Numbered from the stretch's first letter, positions 43,668 to 52,515 are shown. The stretch is 64,000 nt of DNA from JBFXIE01 sp050176255 (GCF_050176255.1 NZ_JBFXIE010000007.1), one strand, 5' to 3'. Numbers and translations are program-made. Notes: generated by a model from the sequence alone, not told the origin.

Positions 43668-45215
43668 TCAGGCGCCGGCGGCGCGCAGCACGCGGCGGTA
43701 CTGCACCGCCTCGGCCACATGGGCCACGGCCACGGTTTCGCTGCCGGCCAGATCGGCAATGGTACGCGCCACCTTCAGGGCGCGGTGCGTGCTGCGCGCC
43801 GACCAGGCCAGCCGCGCGGCAGCCGCCTGCAAAAAGCGCGCGGCGGCGTCGTCCAGCGCGGCCAGGCGATCCAGTTCGCGCCCGTGCAGCGCCTGGTTGG
43901 GCGTGCCCTGGCGCTGCATGGCGCGCTGGTGCGCGGCGGCCACGCGCTCGCGCACGGCGCTGCTGGTCTCGCCGGGCGGCGCGCCCAGCAGTTGGTCGGC
44001 GGGCAGGGCGGGCACTTCTACATGCAGGTCGATGCGGTCCAGCAGCGGGCCGCTGAGCTTGCCCTGGTAGCGCGCCACCTGGTCGGGCGTGCAGCGGCAG
44101 GCGCGCTGGCTGGATCCCGCAAAGCCGCAGGGGCAGGGGTTCATGGCGGCCACCAGCTGAAAGCGCGCCGGAAACTCGGCGCGCTGCGCCGCGCGGGCGA
44201 TGGTGATGCGCCCGCTCTCCAGCGGCTCGCGCAGCGCCTCCAGCGCGCTGCGGGCAAATTCAGGGAATTCGTCCAGAAACAGCACGCCCTCGTGCGCCAG
44301 AGAAATCTCGCCCGGGCGCGGCGGCGATCCCCCGCCCACCAGCGCCACCGCGCTGCAGCTGTGGTGCGGGCTGGCGGTGGTGCGCTGCATCCACTGCGCG
44401 GGGCTGAAGCGCCCGGCCAGGCTGGCGATGGCCGCGCTCTCCAGCGCCTGCTCCACCTGCATGGGCGGCAGCAGTCCGGCAAAGCGCTGCGCCAGCATCG
44501 ACTTGCCCGAGCCTGGCGGCCCCACCAGCAGCAGCCCGTGGCCGCCCGCTGCGGCGATCTCCAGCGCGCGTTTGGCCGCGGCCTGGCCCTTTACGTCGGC
44601 CAGGTCGGGGCCACCCGTGGCGGGTTGCGGCGGCGTGGGCTGCAGGCGCTGCCAGCCGCCGTCGTCATCGGGCTCGGCCTCGGGCCCAGCGGCGGTGGCG
44701 GGCAGAAACTGGCGCACCACGTCCAGCAGGTGGCGGGCGCGGTAAATCTCGGTGTCTGGCACCAGGGCGGCCTCTTCGGCGCTGCCCGGCGGCAGCACCA
44801 TGCGCACGGGCTGATCCAGCGCGCGCAGCGCCAGGCTGGTGGCCAGCGCACCGCGCACCGGGCGCAGCTGGCCCGACAGCGACAGCTCGCCCGCAAACTC
44901 CCAGCCCGCCAGCCGGGCCGCGTCGATCTGCCCGCTGGCCGCCAGGATGCCCAGGGCAATCGGCAGGTCAAAGCGGCCCGAATCCTTGGGCAGATCGGCC
45001 GGCGCCAGGTTGACGGTGATCTTCTTGTTGGCCGGGAACTCCAGCCCCGCGTTTTGCAGCGCCGAGCGCACGCGCTCGCGCGCCTCTTTCACCTCCACGT
45101 CGGCCAGGCCCACCAGCACAAAGCTGGGCAGTCCGTTGGCCAGATGCACTTCGACGGTGACGGCGGGCGCCTGCAGGCCCAGCAGGGCGCGGCTTTGCAC
45201 CAAAGCAAGACTCAT
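43668..45215 (-). CDS. comM: YifB/ComM-family Mg-chelatase-like AAA+ ATPase
   Basis: ComM-type protein of 515 aa. The N-terminal domain (LPSFVLVGLADVEVKEARER, LAPADLPKDSGRFDLPIALG) resembles Lon protease's S5-like fold; the AAA+ core has Walker A GPPGSGKS with Lys238, Walker B GVLFLDEFPEF and PARFQLVAAMNPCPCG with a Cys-rich turn. ComM is a hexameric helicase that promotes branch migration during natural transformation. ATG 45215 begins the conserved MSLALVQSRALLGL. It is divergent from the torF operon. Confidence 0.92.
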   Translation of the reverse strand: MSLALVQSRALLGLQAPAVTVEVHLANGLPSFVLVGLADVEVKEARERVRSALQNAGLEFPANKKITVNLAPADLPKDSGRFDLPIALGILAASGQIDAARLAGWEFAGELSLSGQLRPVRGALATSLALRALDQPVRMVLPPGSAEEAALVPDTEIYRARHLLDVVRQFLPATAAGPEAEPDDDGGWQRLQPTPPQPATGGPDLADVKGQAAAKRALEIAAAGGHGLLLVGPPGSGKSMLAQRFAGLLPPMQVEQALESAAIASLAGRFSPAQWMQRTTASPHHSCSAVALVGGGSPPRPGEISLAHEGVLFLDEFPEFARSALEALREPLESGRITIARAAQRAEFPARFQLVAAMNPCPCGFAGSSQRACRCTPDQVARYQGKLSGPLLDRIDLHVEVPALPADQLLGAPPGETSSAVRERVAAAHQRAMQRQGTPNQALHGRELDRLAALDDAAARFLQAAAARLAWSARSTHRALKVARTIADLAGSETVAVAHVAEAVQYRRVLRAAGA

Positions 45216-45280
45216 GGTGACGGTTCTTTCCGGGGCGGATGTGTCATGGCGGTGCGCCGGGCCGCTGGCGCAGCGTTTTG

Positions 45281-45295
45281 GCACCAGGCTGGTGC
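45281..45295. promoter_or_regulatory. NtrC-binding-site-like palindrome 1
   Basis: GCACCAGGCTGGTGC is a perfect palindrome matching the NtrC core GCACCA-N3-TGGTGC, 97 bases upstream of the sigma-54 promoter. Confidence 0.7.
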
Positions 45296-45342
45296 GCGCC
45301 GCCGCCGCTGGCGGGCCCGATGGCCGCACAGTTGCTGCCAAA

Positions 45343-45359
45343 TGTACCTTGGTGGTGCA
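45343..45359. promoter_or_regulatory. NtrC-binding-site-like palindrome 2
   Basis: TGTACC-TTGGT-GGTGCA matches TGCACC-N5-GGTGCA in 11 of 12 positions. Its centre is 63 bases (six helix turns) from site 1, so both sit on one DNA face. Confidence 0.65.
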
Positions 45360-45391
45360 CCGCCGGCGCCTGGGCGGGGGCGCGGCGGTGC

Positions 45392-45407
45392 TGGCACGGT
45401 CTGTGCA
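45392..45407 (+). promoter_or_regulatory. Sigma-54 (RpoN) promoter of torF-glnK-amtB
   Basis: TGGCACGGTCTGTGCA matches the -24/-12 consensus TGGCACG-N4-TTGCA with one mismatch; the key GG and GC are ten bases apart. It lies 44 bases before the torF start and downstream of two NtrC-like sites. Confidence 0.82.
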
Positions 45408-45450
45408 TCAGACCGCTTGTCATCCATCACGCAACCCCACCGGAGGAACC

Positions 45451-46194
45451 ATGAACCGCTCTATCCACAAGTCCATGACCCTGCGCCTTGCCGCGGTCGC
45501 CCTCGCCGCTGCAGTGCCTGGACTGGCCAGTGCCCAGCTCAGCGCGAATGTGTCGCTGACCAGCAACTACAAGTTTCGTGGCCAGGACCAGGACGTGAAC
45601 CGCATCAAGGGCTTCAGCCCGGCCATTCAGGGCGGTTTTGACTACAGCTTTGAAGGCACGGGCTTTTACCTGGGCAACTGGAACTCCAGCGTGGACTGGC
45701 TGCCGGGCAACGCGATCGAGGCCGACTTCTACGGCGGCTACAAGTTCAAGGCCGGTGGGCTGGACATGGACGTGGGCGCGCTGACCTACGTCTATCCCGG
45801 CAACACCAGCGGCAACACCACCGAGCTGTATGGCGCGGCCACCTGGGGCCCGCTGACGGCCAAGTACTCGCACACGGTGTCCAAGGACTACTTCGGCTGG
45901 GCAGGCGCCAAGACCTCCAGCAACCGCGGGCGCAACACCGGCTACCTGAACCTGGCGTTTGCCCAGGAGGTGGCGCCCAGCATCACGCTCAAGGCCGCCG
46001 TGGGCTACACGCGCTTTTCGGGCGACATCAAGGATCTGGGCGTGCCCAACTATGTGGACTACAGCCTGGGCGGCGCCTATGACCTGGGCGACGGCCTGTC
46101 GCTGTCTGCCGCCGTCGCGGGCGCCAACAAGAAAGGCTTTTTTGGCGACGCCAACAAGGCCCGCGTGATCGTCGCCCTTACCAAAACGATGTGA
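45451..46194 (+). CDS. TorF-family putative outer-membrane channel
   Basis: Exported beta-barrel-type protein of 247 aa (TorF/Gcw_chp family). The signal peptide ends at VPGLASA-QL; the mature part opens with SANVSLTSNYKFRGQDQD, a family mark, and alternates aromatic strands (GFYLGNWNSSVDW; ADFYGGYKFKAGG). Members are found before glnK-amtB in many proteobacteria and may help ammonium or another nitrogen source across the outer membrane. GGAGG precedes ATG 45451. First gene of the NtrC/sigma-54 operon; glnK follows after 20 bases. Confidence 0.88.
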   Translation: MNRSIHKSMTLRLAAVALAAAVPGLASAQLSANVSLTSNYKFRGQDQDVNRIKGFSPAIQGGFDYSFEGTGFYLGNWNSSVDWLPGNAIEADFYGGYKFKAGGLDMDVGALTYVYPGNTSGNTTELYGAATWGPLTAKYSHTVSKDYFGWAGAKTSSNRGRNTGYLNLAFAQEVAPSITLKAAVGYTRFSGDIKDLGVPNYVDYSLGGAYDLGDGLSLSAAVAGANKKGFFGDANKARVIVALTKTM

Positions 46195-46214
46195 ACTGAT
46201 CCGAGGAGCCCATC

Positions 46215-46553
46215 ATGAAAATGGTCACCGCCATCATCAAACCCTTCAAGCTCGACGAGGTGCGCGAGGCGCTGTCGGACATCGGCGTGCAGGGCATCAC
46301 CGTCTCCGAGGTGAAAGGCTTTGGCCGCCAGAAGGGCCACACCGAGCTGTACCGCGGCGCCGAGTACGTCGTGGACTTTCTGCCCAAGGTGAAGATCGAG
46401 GCCGCCGTGGCCGACGAGCTGGTGGACCGCGTCATCGAGGCCATCGAGGGCGCGGCGCGCACCGGCAAGATCGGCGACGGCAAGATTTTCGTGTCGCATC
46501 TGGAGCAGGTGGTGCGCATCCGCACCGGCGAGACCGGCCAGGACGCCCTGTAA
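46215..46553 (+). CDS. glnK: PII signal-transduction protein
   Basis: PII protein of 112 aa. The T-loop holds the uridylylation site Tyr51 in YRGAEYVVD; the B and C loops (GAARTGKIGDGKIFV; VVRIRTGETG) bind ATP/ADP and 2-oxoglutarate. GlnK binds and blocks AmtB when nitrogen is plentiful. It sits between torF and amtB, all rightward, so the three are co-expressed under nitrogen limitation. Confidence 0.95.
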   Translation: MKMVTAIIKPFKLDEVREALSDIGVQGITVSEVKGFGRQKGHTELYRGAEYVVDFLPKVKIEAAVADELVDRVIEAIEGAARTGKIGDGKIFVSHLEQVVRIRTGETGQDAL

Positions 46554-46580
46554 CCCCCCCACCCGTCAAGGAGAAACACC

Positions 46581-48011
46581 ATGAAAAAACTGTTGGCTTC
46601 CCTTCTGTTGGGGCTCAGTCTGTTGTCCGGCGGGCCGCTGGCACTGGCCCAGGCCCCGGCCTCCGCGCCTGACGTGGCGGCATCGGTATCGGCTGCGGCA
46701 GAGCCCGCGCCCGCCGCTGCCATGGCCGCCGCACCGGCGCCCGCCGAAGCGCCCTTGCCTGCGCCTGTCGCCGAGCCGCCCGCGCCCAGGATCGACTCCG
46801 GCGACACCGCCTGGATGCTGACCTCCACGCTGCTCGTCATCCTGATGATCATCCCGGGCCTGGCGTTGTTCTACGGCGGCCTGGGCCGCAGCAAGAACAT
46901 GCTGTCAGTGCTGATGCAGGTGTTTGTGGTCTTTGCGCTGGTGTCACTGCTGTGGGCCATCTACGGCTACAGCCTGGCGTTTGCGGGCGAAGGCAAGTGG
47001 GTGGGCGACCTGTCCAAGCTGTTCCTGAAGGGCGTGACCCAGGAGACCTTCGGCGCGCTGGCGACCATCCCCGAGTACGTGTTCGTCGCCTTCCAGGGCA
47101 CGTTTGCGGCCATCACGGTGGCGCTGGTCGTGGGCTCGTTCGCCGAGCGCATCAAGTTTGCCGCGGTGCTCATCTTTGCGCTGCTGTGGTTCAGCTTCAG
47201 CTATGTGCCCATGGCGCACATCGTGTGGGGCGGCGGGCTGCTGGCGCAGGATGGCGCGCTGGATTTCGCGGGCGGCACCGTGGTGCACATCAATGCGGGT
47301 ATTGCCGGCCTGGTGGGCGCCTACATGGTGGGCAAGCGCATCGGCTTCGGGCGCGAGGCGTTCACGCCGCACTCGCTCACGCTGACCATGGTGGGTGCCT
47401 CGCTGCTGTGGGTGGGCTGGTTCGGCTTCAACGCGGGATCGGCTGGTGCTGCCAACGCGGCTGCGGGTCTGGCCTTTGTGAACACCGTGCTGGCCACATC
47501 GGCCGCCACGCTGTCGTGGATTGCGGGCGAGGCGCTGCACAAGGGCAAGGCATCCATGCTGGGCGCGGCCTCGGGCGCGGTAGCCGGCCTGGTGGCAGTC
47601 ACCCCCGCCGCGGGCTTTGTGGGGCCCATGGGCTCCATCGTCATCGGCCTGATCGCCGGCCTGGTCTGCCTGTGGGGCGTGGGCGGCCTGAAGAAGATGC
47701 TCAACGTGGACGACGCCTTCGACGTGTTCGGCGTGCATGGCGTGGGCGGCATCGTGGGCGCCATCCTCACCGGGGTGTTTGCCGCGCAGGGCCTGGGCGG
47801 CACCGGTGGCCTGACGCCCGACACCTTCAGCATGGGCGCGCAGGTGTGGGTGCAGGTCAAGAGCGTGCTGTTCACCATCGTGTGGTCGGGCGTGGTGTCC
47901 TTCCTGGCCTACAAGGCGGCCGACCTGCTGGTGGGCCTGCGCGTGGCCGAGGAAGACGAGCGCCAGGGCCTGGACATCAGCTCGCACGGCGAGACGGCGT
48001 ACCACCGCTGA
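46581..48011 (+). CDS. amtB: Ammonium transporter
   Basis: Amt-family channel of 476 aa. A signal peptide (first 23) is followed by an Ala/Pro-rich spacer to about residue 72, longer than in E. coli AmtB, then eleven membrane helices. The twin pore histidines His236 (GGTVVHINAG) and His386 (VFGVHGVGG) are present, as is the start LALFYGGLGRSKNMLS. AAGGAG lies before ATG 46581. It conducts ammonia/ammonium and is gated by GlnK. A strong terminator follows. Confidence 0.95.
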   Translation: MKKLLASLLLGLSLLSGGPLALAQAPASAPDVAASVSAAAEPAPAAAMAAAPAPAEAPLPAPVAEPPAPRIDSGDTAWMLTSTLLVILMIIPGLALFYGGLGRSKNMLSVLMQVFVVFALVSLLWAIYGYSLAFAGEGKWVGDLSKLFLKGVTQETFGALATIPEYVFVAFQGTFAAITVALVVGSFAERIKFAAVLIFALLWFSFSYVPMAHIVWGGGLLAQDGALDFAGGTVVHINAGIAGLVGAYMVGKRIGFGREAFTPHSLTLTMVGASLLWVGWFGFNAGSAGAANAAAGLAFVNTVLATSAATLSWIAGEALHKGKASMLGAASGAVAGLVAVTPAAGFVGPMGSIVIGLIAGLVCLWGVGGLKKMLNVDDAFDVFGVHGVGGIVGAILTGVFAAQGLGGTGGLTPDTFSMGAQVWVQVKSVLFTIVWSGVVSFLAYKAADLLVGLRVAEEDERQGLDISSHGETAYHR

Positions 48012-48049
48012 GTGCCATCGCGCTGGGTACTTTGACCATTCCCGGCAAG

Positions 48050-48084
48050 GGGCCCGCCCGGTTGCAAACGGGGCGGGCCCTTTT
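48050..48084 (+). terminator. Rho-independent terminator of the torF-glnK-amtB operon
   Basis: GGGCCCGCCC and GGGCGGGCCC form a perfect ten-base stem with an 11-base loop, followed by TTTT, 38 bases after the amtB stop. Confidence 0.9.
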
Positions 48085-48157
48085 GTCGCGCGGGCCTGCC
48101 GCCCGTGTCTGCAGAACGCCCCCTGCGCGGGGAGGGCAGGGCAGTACCATCCACCGC

Positions 48158-49279
48158 ATGGACGCCACCCTTCGCCAGATCATCGACCGCGTGCGCGGCT
48201 GTGCCGACCGCGGCACCGCGCTGCGCATCTGCGGCGGCGGCACCAAGGATTTTTTCGGCCCCGGCGCGCCGCAGCACGCGGGCGAGCCGCTGGACATGCG
48301 GCCGCTGGCTGGCATCGTGAGCTACGAGCCCAGCGAGCTGGTGGTGACCGCGCGCGCCGGCACGCCGCTGGCCGAGCTGGAGGCGCTGCTGGCGCAGCAT
48401 GGCCAGAGCCTGCCATTCGAGCCGCCGCGCTTTGCGGGCCTTGGCAGCGCGGGCGGCACCGTGGGCGGCATGGTGGCGGCCGGCCTGTCGGGCCCGGCGC
48501 GCGCCAGCGCGGGCGCGGTGCGCGACTACGTGCTGGGCGTGCAGATCATCAACGGCCGCGGCGAATTGCTGCGCTTTGGCGGCCAGGTGATGAAGAATGT
48601 GGCGGGCTATGACGTCCCGCGCCTCATGGCCGGGGCCTGGGGGCAGCTGGGCGTGATCACCGAGGTCAGCCTCAAGGTGCTGCCGGTGCCGCCGGCCGAG
48701 GCCACGCTGCGCTTTGACTGCGACCAGGCCGAGGCGCTGCGCCGCCTGCACGCCTGGGGCGGCCAGCCGCTGCCGCTCAACGCCAGCTGCTGGGTGGAGG
48801 ATGACGGCCAGGGCCGGCTGTACGTGCGCCTGCGCGGCGCCCGGGCTGCGGTGCAGGCGGCCTGCCGCAGCATGGGCGGCGCGCTGCAGCAAGGCCCCGG
48901 CGTGCCGGGCGACTGGAATGCCTGCCGCGACCAGCGCCTGCCCTGGTTCACCGCGCGGGCGCCGGACCATGCGCTGTGGCGCCTGTCGGTGCCGCAGACC
49001 GCGCCGGTGCTGCCGCTGCCCGCGGGCGTTGCGCCGCCGCTGGTGGAGTGGCACGGCGGCCTGCGCTGGGTGCAGGCGCCGCCAGACGCGGGTGATGCGC
49101 TGCGTGCCCTGGCTGCCCAGGCGGGTGGAAGCGCTACTCTATTCATAGCTGCTAGCGCTGGTAAATCGGGCGTTAAAGCCGTTTTTGATGCATATCCTGA
49201 GCCGCTGGCCGCCATCCACCTGCGGCTCAGGCAGGCGTTCGACCCGGCGGGTATCTTCAACCCGGGCCGGCTGGTGTAG
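48158..49279 (+). CDS. glcE: Glycolate oxidase FAD-binding subunit
   Basis: GlcE, 373 aa, one of three subunits that oxidise glycolate to glyoxylate. The FAD-binding domain carries RICGGGTKDFF, FAGLGSAGGTVGGMVAAG and QVMKNVAGYDVPRLMAGAWG; the end is RQAFDPAGIFNPGRL. Between residues 328 and 346 (FIAASAGKSGVKAVFDAYP) the code is a copy of the AGCGCTT repeat, which adds residues not typical for GlcE. glcD, normally just upstream, is absent from the window; glcF follows after a YoaK-type gene. Start chosen at ATG 48158; the frame is open far upstream through amtB in another frame. Confidence 0.9.
   Translation: MDATLRQIIDRVRGCADRGTALRICGGGTKDFFGPGAPQHAGEPLDMRPLAGIVSYEPSELVVTARAGTPLAELEALLAQHGQSLPFEPPRFAGLGSAGGTVGGMVAAGLSGPARASAGAVRDYVLGVQIINGRGELLRFGGQVMKNVAGYDVPRLMAGAWGQLGVITEVSLKVLPVPPAEATLRFDCDQAEALRRLHAWGGQPLPLNASCWVEDDGQGRLYVRLRGARAAVQAACRSMGGALQQGPGVPGDWNACRDQRLPWFTARAPDHALWRLSVPQTAPVLPLPAGVAPPLVEWHGGLRWVQAPPDAGDALRALAAQAGGSATLFIAASAGKSGVKAVFDAYPEPLAAIHLRLRQAFDPAGIFNPGRLV
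49138..49192 (+). repeat. AGCGCTT repeat, copy 9, in frame inside glcE
   Basis: ATTCATAGCTGCTAGCGCTG, a changed spacer, GGGCGTTAAAGCC and TTTTTGAT match the copy at 22021-22068 nearly base for base outside the arms. The copy keeps the glcE frame open: the mutated right arm avoids the stop that TAA in the usual spacer could give. Confidence 0.8.
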
Positions 49280-49282
49280 GCC

Positions 49283-50101
49283 ATGCGATTGCTGCGCCAC
49301 ATGACCGGGCGGCACCGCACCCGGGCCACCAACCGCGTGCTGGGCCTGCTGCTGGCCTTCAATGCCGGGGCGGTCAACGCCGGGGGCTTTCTGGTGGTGC
49401 ACATGTACACATCGCACATGACGGGCTTTCTGTCGCTGGTGGCCGACAACCTGGTGCTGGGCAACACCACGCTGGTGCTCAGTGCCATTGGCACGCTGTG
49501 GGCCTTCATGTCGGGCGCGGGCACCACGGCCATCCTGGTCAACTGGGCGCGCCACCAGCGTCTGCGCAGCGGCTATGCGCTGCCGCTCTTGCTGGAGGCG
49601 GCGCTGATGCTGCTGTTCGGGTTGATGGGCGCCATCACGCTCACCTGGCGCACGCCGTTCTCGGTGCCGCTCACGGTGCTGCTGCTGGCCTACATCATGG
49701 GACTGCAAAACGCGCTGGTCACCAAGATGTCGTCGGCGCAGATCCGCACCACGCACATGACGGGCATCGTCACCGACCTGGGCATCGAGCTGGGCAAGGC
49801 CCTGTACTGGAACCGCAGCGGCACGCCGCCCGAAGCCCAGGTGCACGCCAACAAGACGCGCCTGCGCATGTTTGCCAGCCTGCTGGGCATGTTCACCGTG
49901 GGCGGCGTGGTGGGCGCGGCGGGCTTCAAGCATGTGGGCTTCATCTGGGTGGTGCCGCTGGCAGCCATCTTGCTGGCCTTGTCGCTGCCGCCGCTGGTGG
50001 CCGACTTTGACCGCCTGGCGCAGCTGTGGCGCACGCGTGGCTGGCGCCGCGCGGGCCAAGCGCCTGGCGACGATGCTGCCGCGCGCCCCGACGGCAGGTA
50101 A
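49283..50101 (+). CDS. YoaK-family (DUF1275) membrane protein
   Basis: Inner-membrane protein of 272 aa with about six helices, DUF1275/YoaK family. Marks: LLAFNAGAVNAGGFLVVHMYTS with HMTGF near the start and QNALVTKMSSAQIRTTHMTG in the middle. Function unknown in general. It begins three bases after the glcE stop and precedes glcF, so it is co-transcribed with glycolate oxidase genes; a role in transport of a related compound is possible but unproven. Confidence 0.85.
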   Translation: MRLLRHMTGRHRTRATNRVLGLLLAFNAGAVNAGGFLVVHMYTSHMTGFLSLVADNLVLGNTTLVLSAIGTLWAFMSGAGTTAILVNWARHQRLRSGYALPLLLEAALMLLFGLMGAITLTWRTPFSVPLTVLLLAYIMGLQNALVTKMSSAQIRTTHMTGIVTDLGIELGKALYWNRSGTPPEAQVHANKTRLRMFASLLGMFTVGGVVGAAGFKHVGFIWVVPLAAILLALSLPPLVADFDRLAQLWRTRGWRRAGQAPGDDAAARPDGR

Positions 50102-50128
50102 CTGCAACACCACCATCCCAGGCACACC

Positions 50129-51373
50129 ATGCAGACCCGGCTCGCACCCCAATACCAGGGCACGCCCCAAGGCCAGGAGGCCGACGCCATCCTGCGCCAA
50201 TGCGTGCACTGCGGCTTTTGCACCGCCACCTGCCCCACCTACCAGCTGCTGGGCGACGAGCTGGACGGCCCGCGCGGGCGCATCTACCTCATCAAGCAGG
50301 TGCTGGAGGGCGCCGCGCCCACGCGCAAGACCCAGCTGCATCTGGACCGCTGCCTGACCTGCCGCAACTGCGAGAGCACCTGCCCCAGCGGCGTGCAGTA
50401 CGGCCATCTGCTGGACATCGGCCGGCGCATCGTTGATGAAAAAGTGCGGCGCCCCCTGGGCGAGCGCGCCGTGCGCTGGGCGCTCAAGGAGGGGCTGCCA
50501 TCGCCGCTGTTCGGCCCTGCCATGCGGCTGGGCCAGGCGGTGCGCGGGTTGCTGCCGCAGCCGCTGCGCGCCAGGGTGCCGCCGCGCCAGGGCGCGGGCA
50601 GCTGGCCCACGCGGGTGCACTCGCGCAAGGTGCTGCTGCTGCAGGGCTGCGTGCAGCCCGCGATGGCGCCGCGCATCAACAGCGCTACCGCGCGCGTGCT
50701 GGATGCCGCCGGCATTCAGACCGTGGTGGCGCCTGCTGCCGGCTGCTGCGGCGCCATCAGGTTCCACCTGAACGACCAGCGCGGCGGCCTGGCCCAGATG
50801 CGCGCCAACATCGACGCCTGGTGGCCCTGGCTGGAGAGCGGCGGGGTGGAGGCCATCGTCATGAACGCCTCGGGCTGCGGCGTCACCGTCAAGGAATACG
50901 GCCACCTGCTGAAGGGCGACGCGCAGTATGCAGGCAAGGCTGCGCGCATCAGCAGCCTGGCGCGCGACCTGTCCGAGCTGCTGCCCGATCTGGTGGAGCG
51001 CCTGCGCGGGCGCGTCAATCCACCCGCCGCGCCACTGGCCTACCACCCGCCCTGCACCCTGCAGCACGGCCAGAAGCTGCGCGGCGGCGTGGAGCAGCAC
51101 CTGGCGGCGCTGGGCTTCACGCTGCGCGTGGCGCGCACCGAGTCGCACCTGTGCTGCGGCGCGGCCGGGGCCTATTCGGTGCTGCACCCGCACATTGCGT
51201 ACCCGCTGCGCGAGCGCAAGCTGGGCGCGCTGGCCGACGCCTTTGCCGACCAGCCGCCCGCGGCCATTGTGTCGGCCAACATGGGCTGTATCACCCACCT
51301 GCAAAGCGGCACGGCCATTCCCGTCAGGCACTGGGTGCAGATGCTTGACGAGGCACTGCTGCCCGCCGCCTGA
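50129..51373 (+). CDS. glcF: Glycolate oxidase iron-sulfur subunit
   Basis: GlcF, 414 aa, carrying electrons from the flavin subunits to quinone. Two [4Fe-4S] motifs: Cys25, 28, 31, 35 and Cys75, 78, 81, 85. Two CCG domains follow (APAAGCCGAIRFHL; ESHLCCGAAGAYSVL). Length is normal. It needs GlcD and GlcE; GlcE is encoded upstream with YoaK between, GlcD is not seen. Confidence 0.93.
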   Translation: MQTRLAPQYQGTPQGQEADAILRQCVHCGFCTATCPTYQLLGDELDGPRGRIYLIKQVLEGAAPTRKTQLHLDRCLTCRNCESTCPSGVQYGHLLDIGRRIVDEKVRRPLGERAVRWALKEGLPSPLFGPAMRLGQAVRGLLPQPLRARVPPRQGAGSWPTRVHSRKVLLLQGCVQPAMAPRINSATARVLDAAGIQTVVAPAAGCCGAIRFHLNDQRGGLAQMRANIDAWWPWLESGGVEAIVMNASGCGVTVKEYGHLLKGDAQYAGKAARISSLARDLSELLPDLVERLRGRVNPPAAPLAYHPPCTLQHGQKLRGGVEQHLAALGFTLRVARTESHLCCGAAGAYSVLHPHIAYPLRERKLGALADAFADQPPAAIVSANMGCITHLQSGTAIPVRHWVQMLDEALLPAA

Positions 51374-51455
51374 AGGCGGCCCGCGCCGCAAGGCTGGCAT
51401 GATGCCGGGTTTTCTGATCGCCGCGCCGGACGGAGTTTCCGCGCCAATTTTTGCC

Positions 51456-52418
51456 ATGAACGACACCGTGAACGCACCACAACCGCCCGGCGCAGACGCC
51501 GCGCAGCCCGCAGCCGCCCACACCCCTGCCGTGCCAGGCGGGTCGGCATCGGCATCGGCAGGCGTGCAGCAAGAGGCGCAAGAGGCGCAAGAGATTGCGC
51601 AGGCCGGCGCGCAAGACGTGGCGCACGATGCAGCCCACGAAGCGGCCCGGGACGGCGGCGCCCAGACCGGGCCGCGCAAGGCCCGCCGCGGCTCGCGCCG
51701 CTCCGGGGCGCGGCGCGAGCCGCTGGCGCAGGCAGGCGCTGCCCAACCCGCTGCCGCAGAACCTGCCGCCGCTGGCAAGCCCCAGCCGCGCCGCACCCAC
51801 CCGCTGCTGGAGCAGCTGGCCGGCTGGTACCCGCACCTGTTCGGCGCGCAGTTCCTGCCGCTCAAGCGCGGCATCTTCCAGGATCTGCTGGCCGCGCATG
51901 GCGAGGCTATCGACAAGGATGCGCTCAAGCTTGCCCTGCACATCCATACCCGCTCCACGCGCTACCTGAATGCCGTCGCCCAGGGCCTGCAACGCCACGA
52001 CCTGCAGGGCCAGCCCGTCGAGGCCATGGCGCCCGAGCATGTGCACCACGCGCTGCTGGAAGTGTTTCGCCGCCGCAAGCCGCGCGATGGTGAAGACCTG
52101 ACCGACAAGCTGCGTCGGCGCATCGCCCAGGCATTCGAGGCCAGCGGCCTCACGCGCGAGGCCTATGACGCCCTGGTGCGCGGGCGCGACGAAAAGGCCA
52201 ACGCGCTGCTGGACGAAGCCTTTGCCCAGGTGGCCGAGCAAGACGCCAAGGCCGAGGCCCTGCTGCGCGCCTTCGAGGCCAGCGGCGCCGCGCCCGAGCA
52301 GTTTGCCGACATGTACGGCATGGACCGCCGCGTGGTCGCGCAGTCCCTGGCACGGGCGCGCCGGCTGCGTGCGCCCGCCGCTGACGGTGCATCCACCGAG
52401 GGCACGGGCGAAGCCTGA
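51456..52418 (+). CDS. proQ: ProQ/FinO-domain RNA chaperone
   Basis: RNA-binding protein of 320 aa. The first 110 residues are low-complexity (Ala, Gln, Glu, then an Arg-rich SRRSGARREP patch). The ProQ/FinO domain spans about 112-215 (HPLLEQLAGWYPHLFGAQFL; LKLALHIHTRSTRYLNAVAQ; RHDLQG). A helical C-terminal region follows. Such proteins bind structured sRNA and mRNA 3' ends. I chose ATG 51456; the frame is open further upstream inside glcF. A repeat follows the stop. Confidence 0.88.
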   Translation: MNDTVNAPQPPGADAAQPAAAHTPAVPGGSASASAGVQQEAQEAQEIAQAGAQDVAHDAAHEAARDGGAQTGPRKARRGSRRSGARREPLAQAGAAQPAAAEPAAAGKPQPRRTHPLLEQLAGWYPHLFGAQFLPLKRGIFQDLLAAHGEAIDKDALKLALHIHTRSTRYLNAVAQGLQRHDLQGQPVEAMAPEHVHHALLEVFRRRKPRDGEDLTDKLRRRIAQAFEASGLTREAYDALVRGRDEKANALLDEAFAQVAEQDAKAEALLRAFEASGAAPEQFADMYGMDRRVVAQSLARARRLRAPAADGASTEGTGEA

Positions 52419-52448
52419 TCCGTCGTGGCCCTCGCCGGGGTTTGTGGG

Positions 52449-52502
52449 TCAAAACTGCCTGCAGCCCAGGTAAATCAAGCGCTGGCAGCTATCAAAATTG
52501 AT
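52449..52502 (-). repeat. AGCGCTT repeat, copy 10
   Basis: Minus orientation: TTTTGATAGCTGCCAGCGCTTGATTTACCTGGGCTGC. Between the convergent proQ and lplT genes; the far arm is decayed. Confidence 0.8.
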
Positions 52503-52515
52503 GAGCCTGCGCCGC

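Noticed and set aside
46952..49279. glcE frame extended back through amtB (775 codons)
   Set aside because: The extension is a frame shadow of amtB and the amtB terminator lies between.
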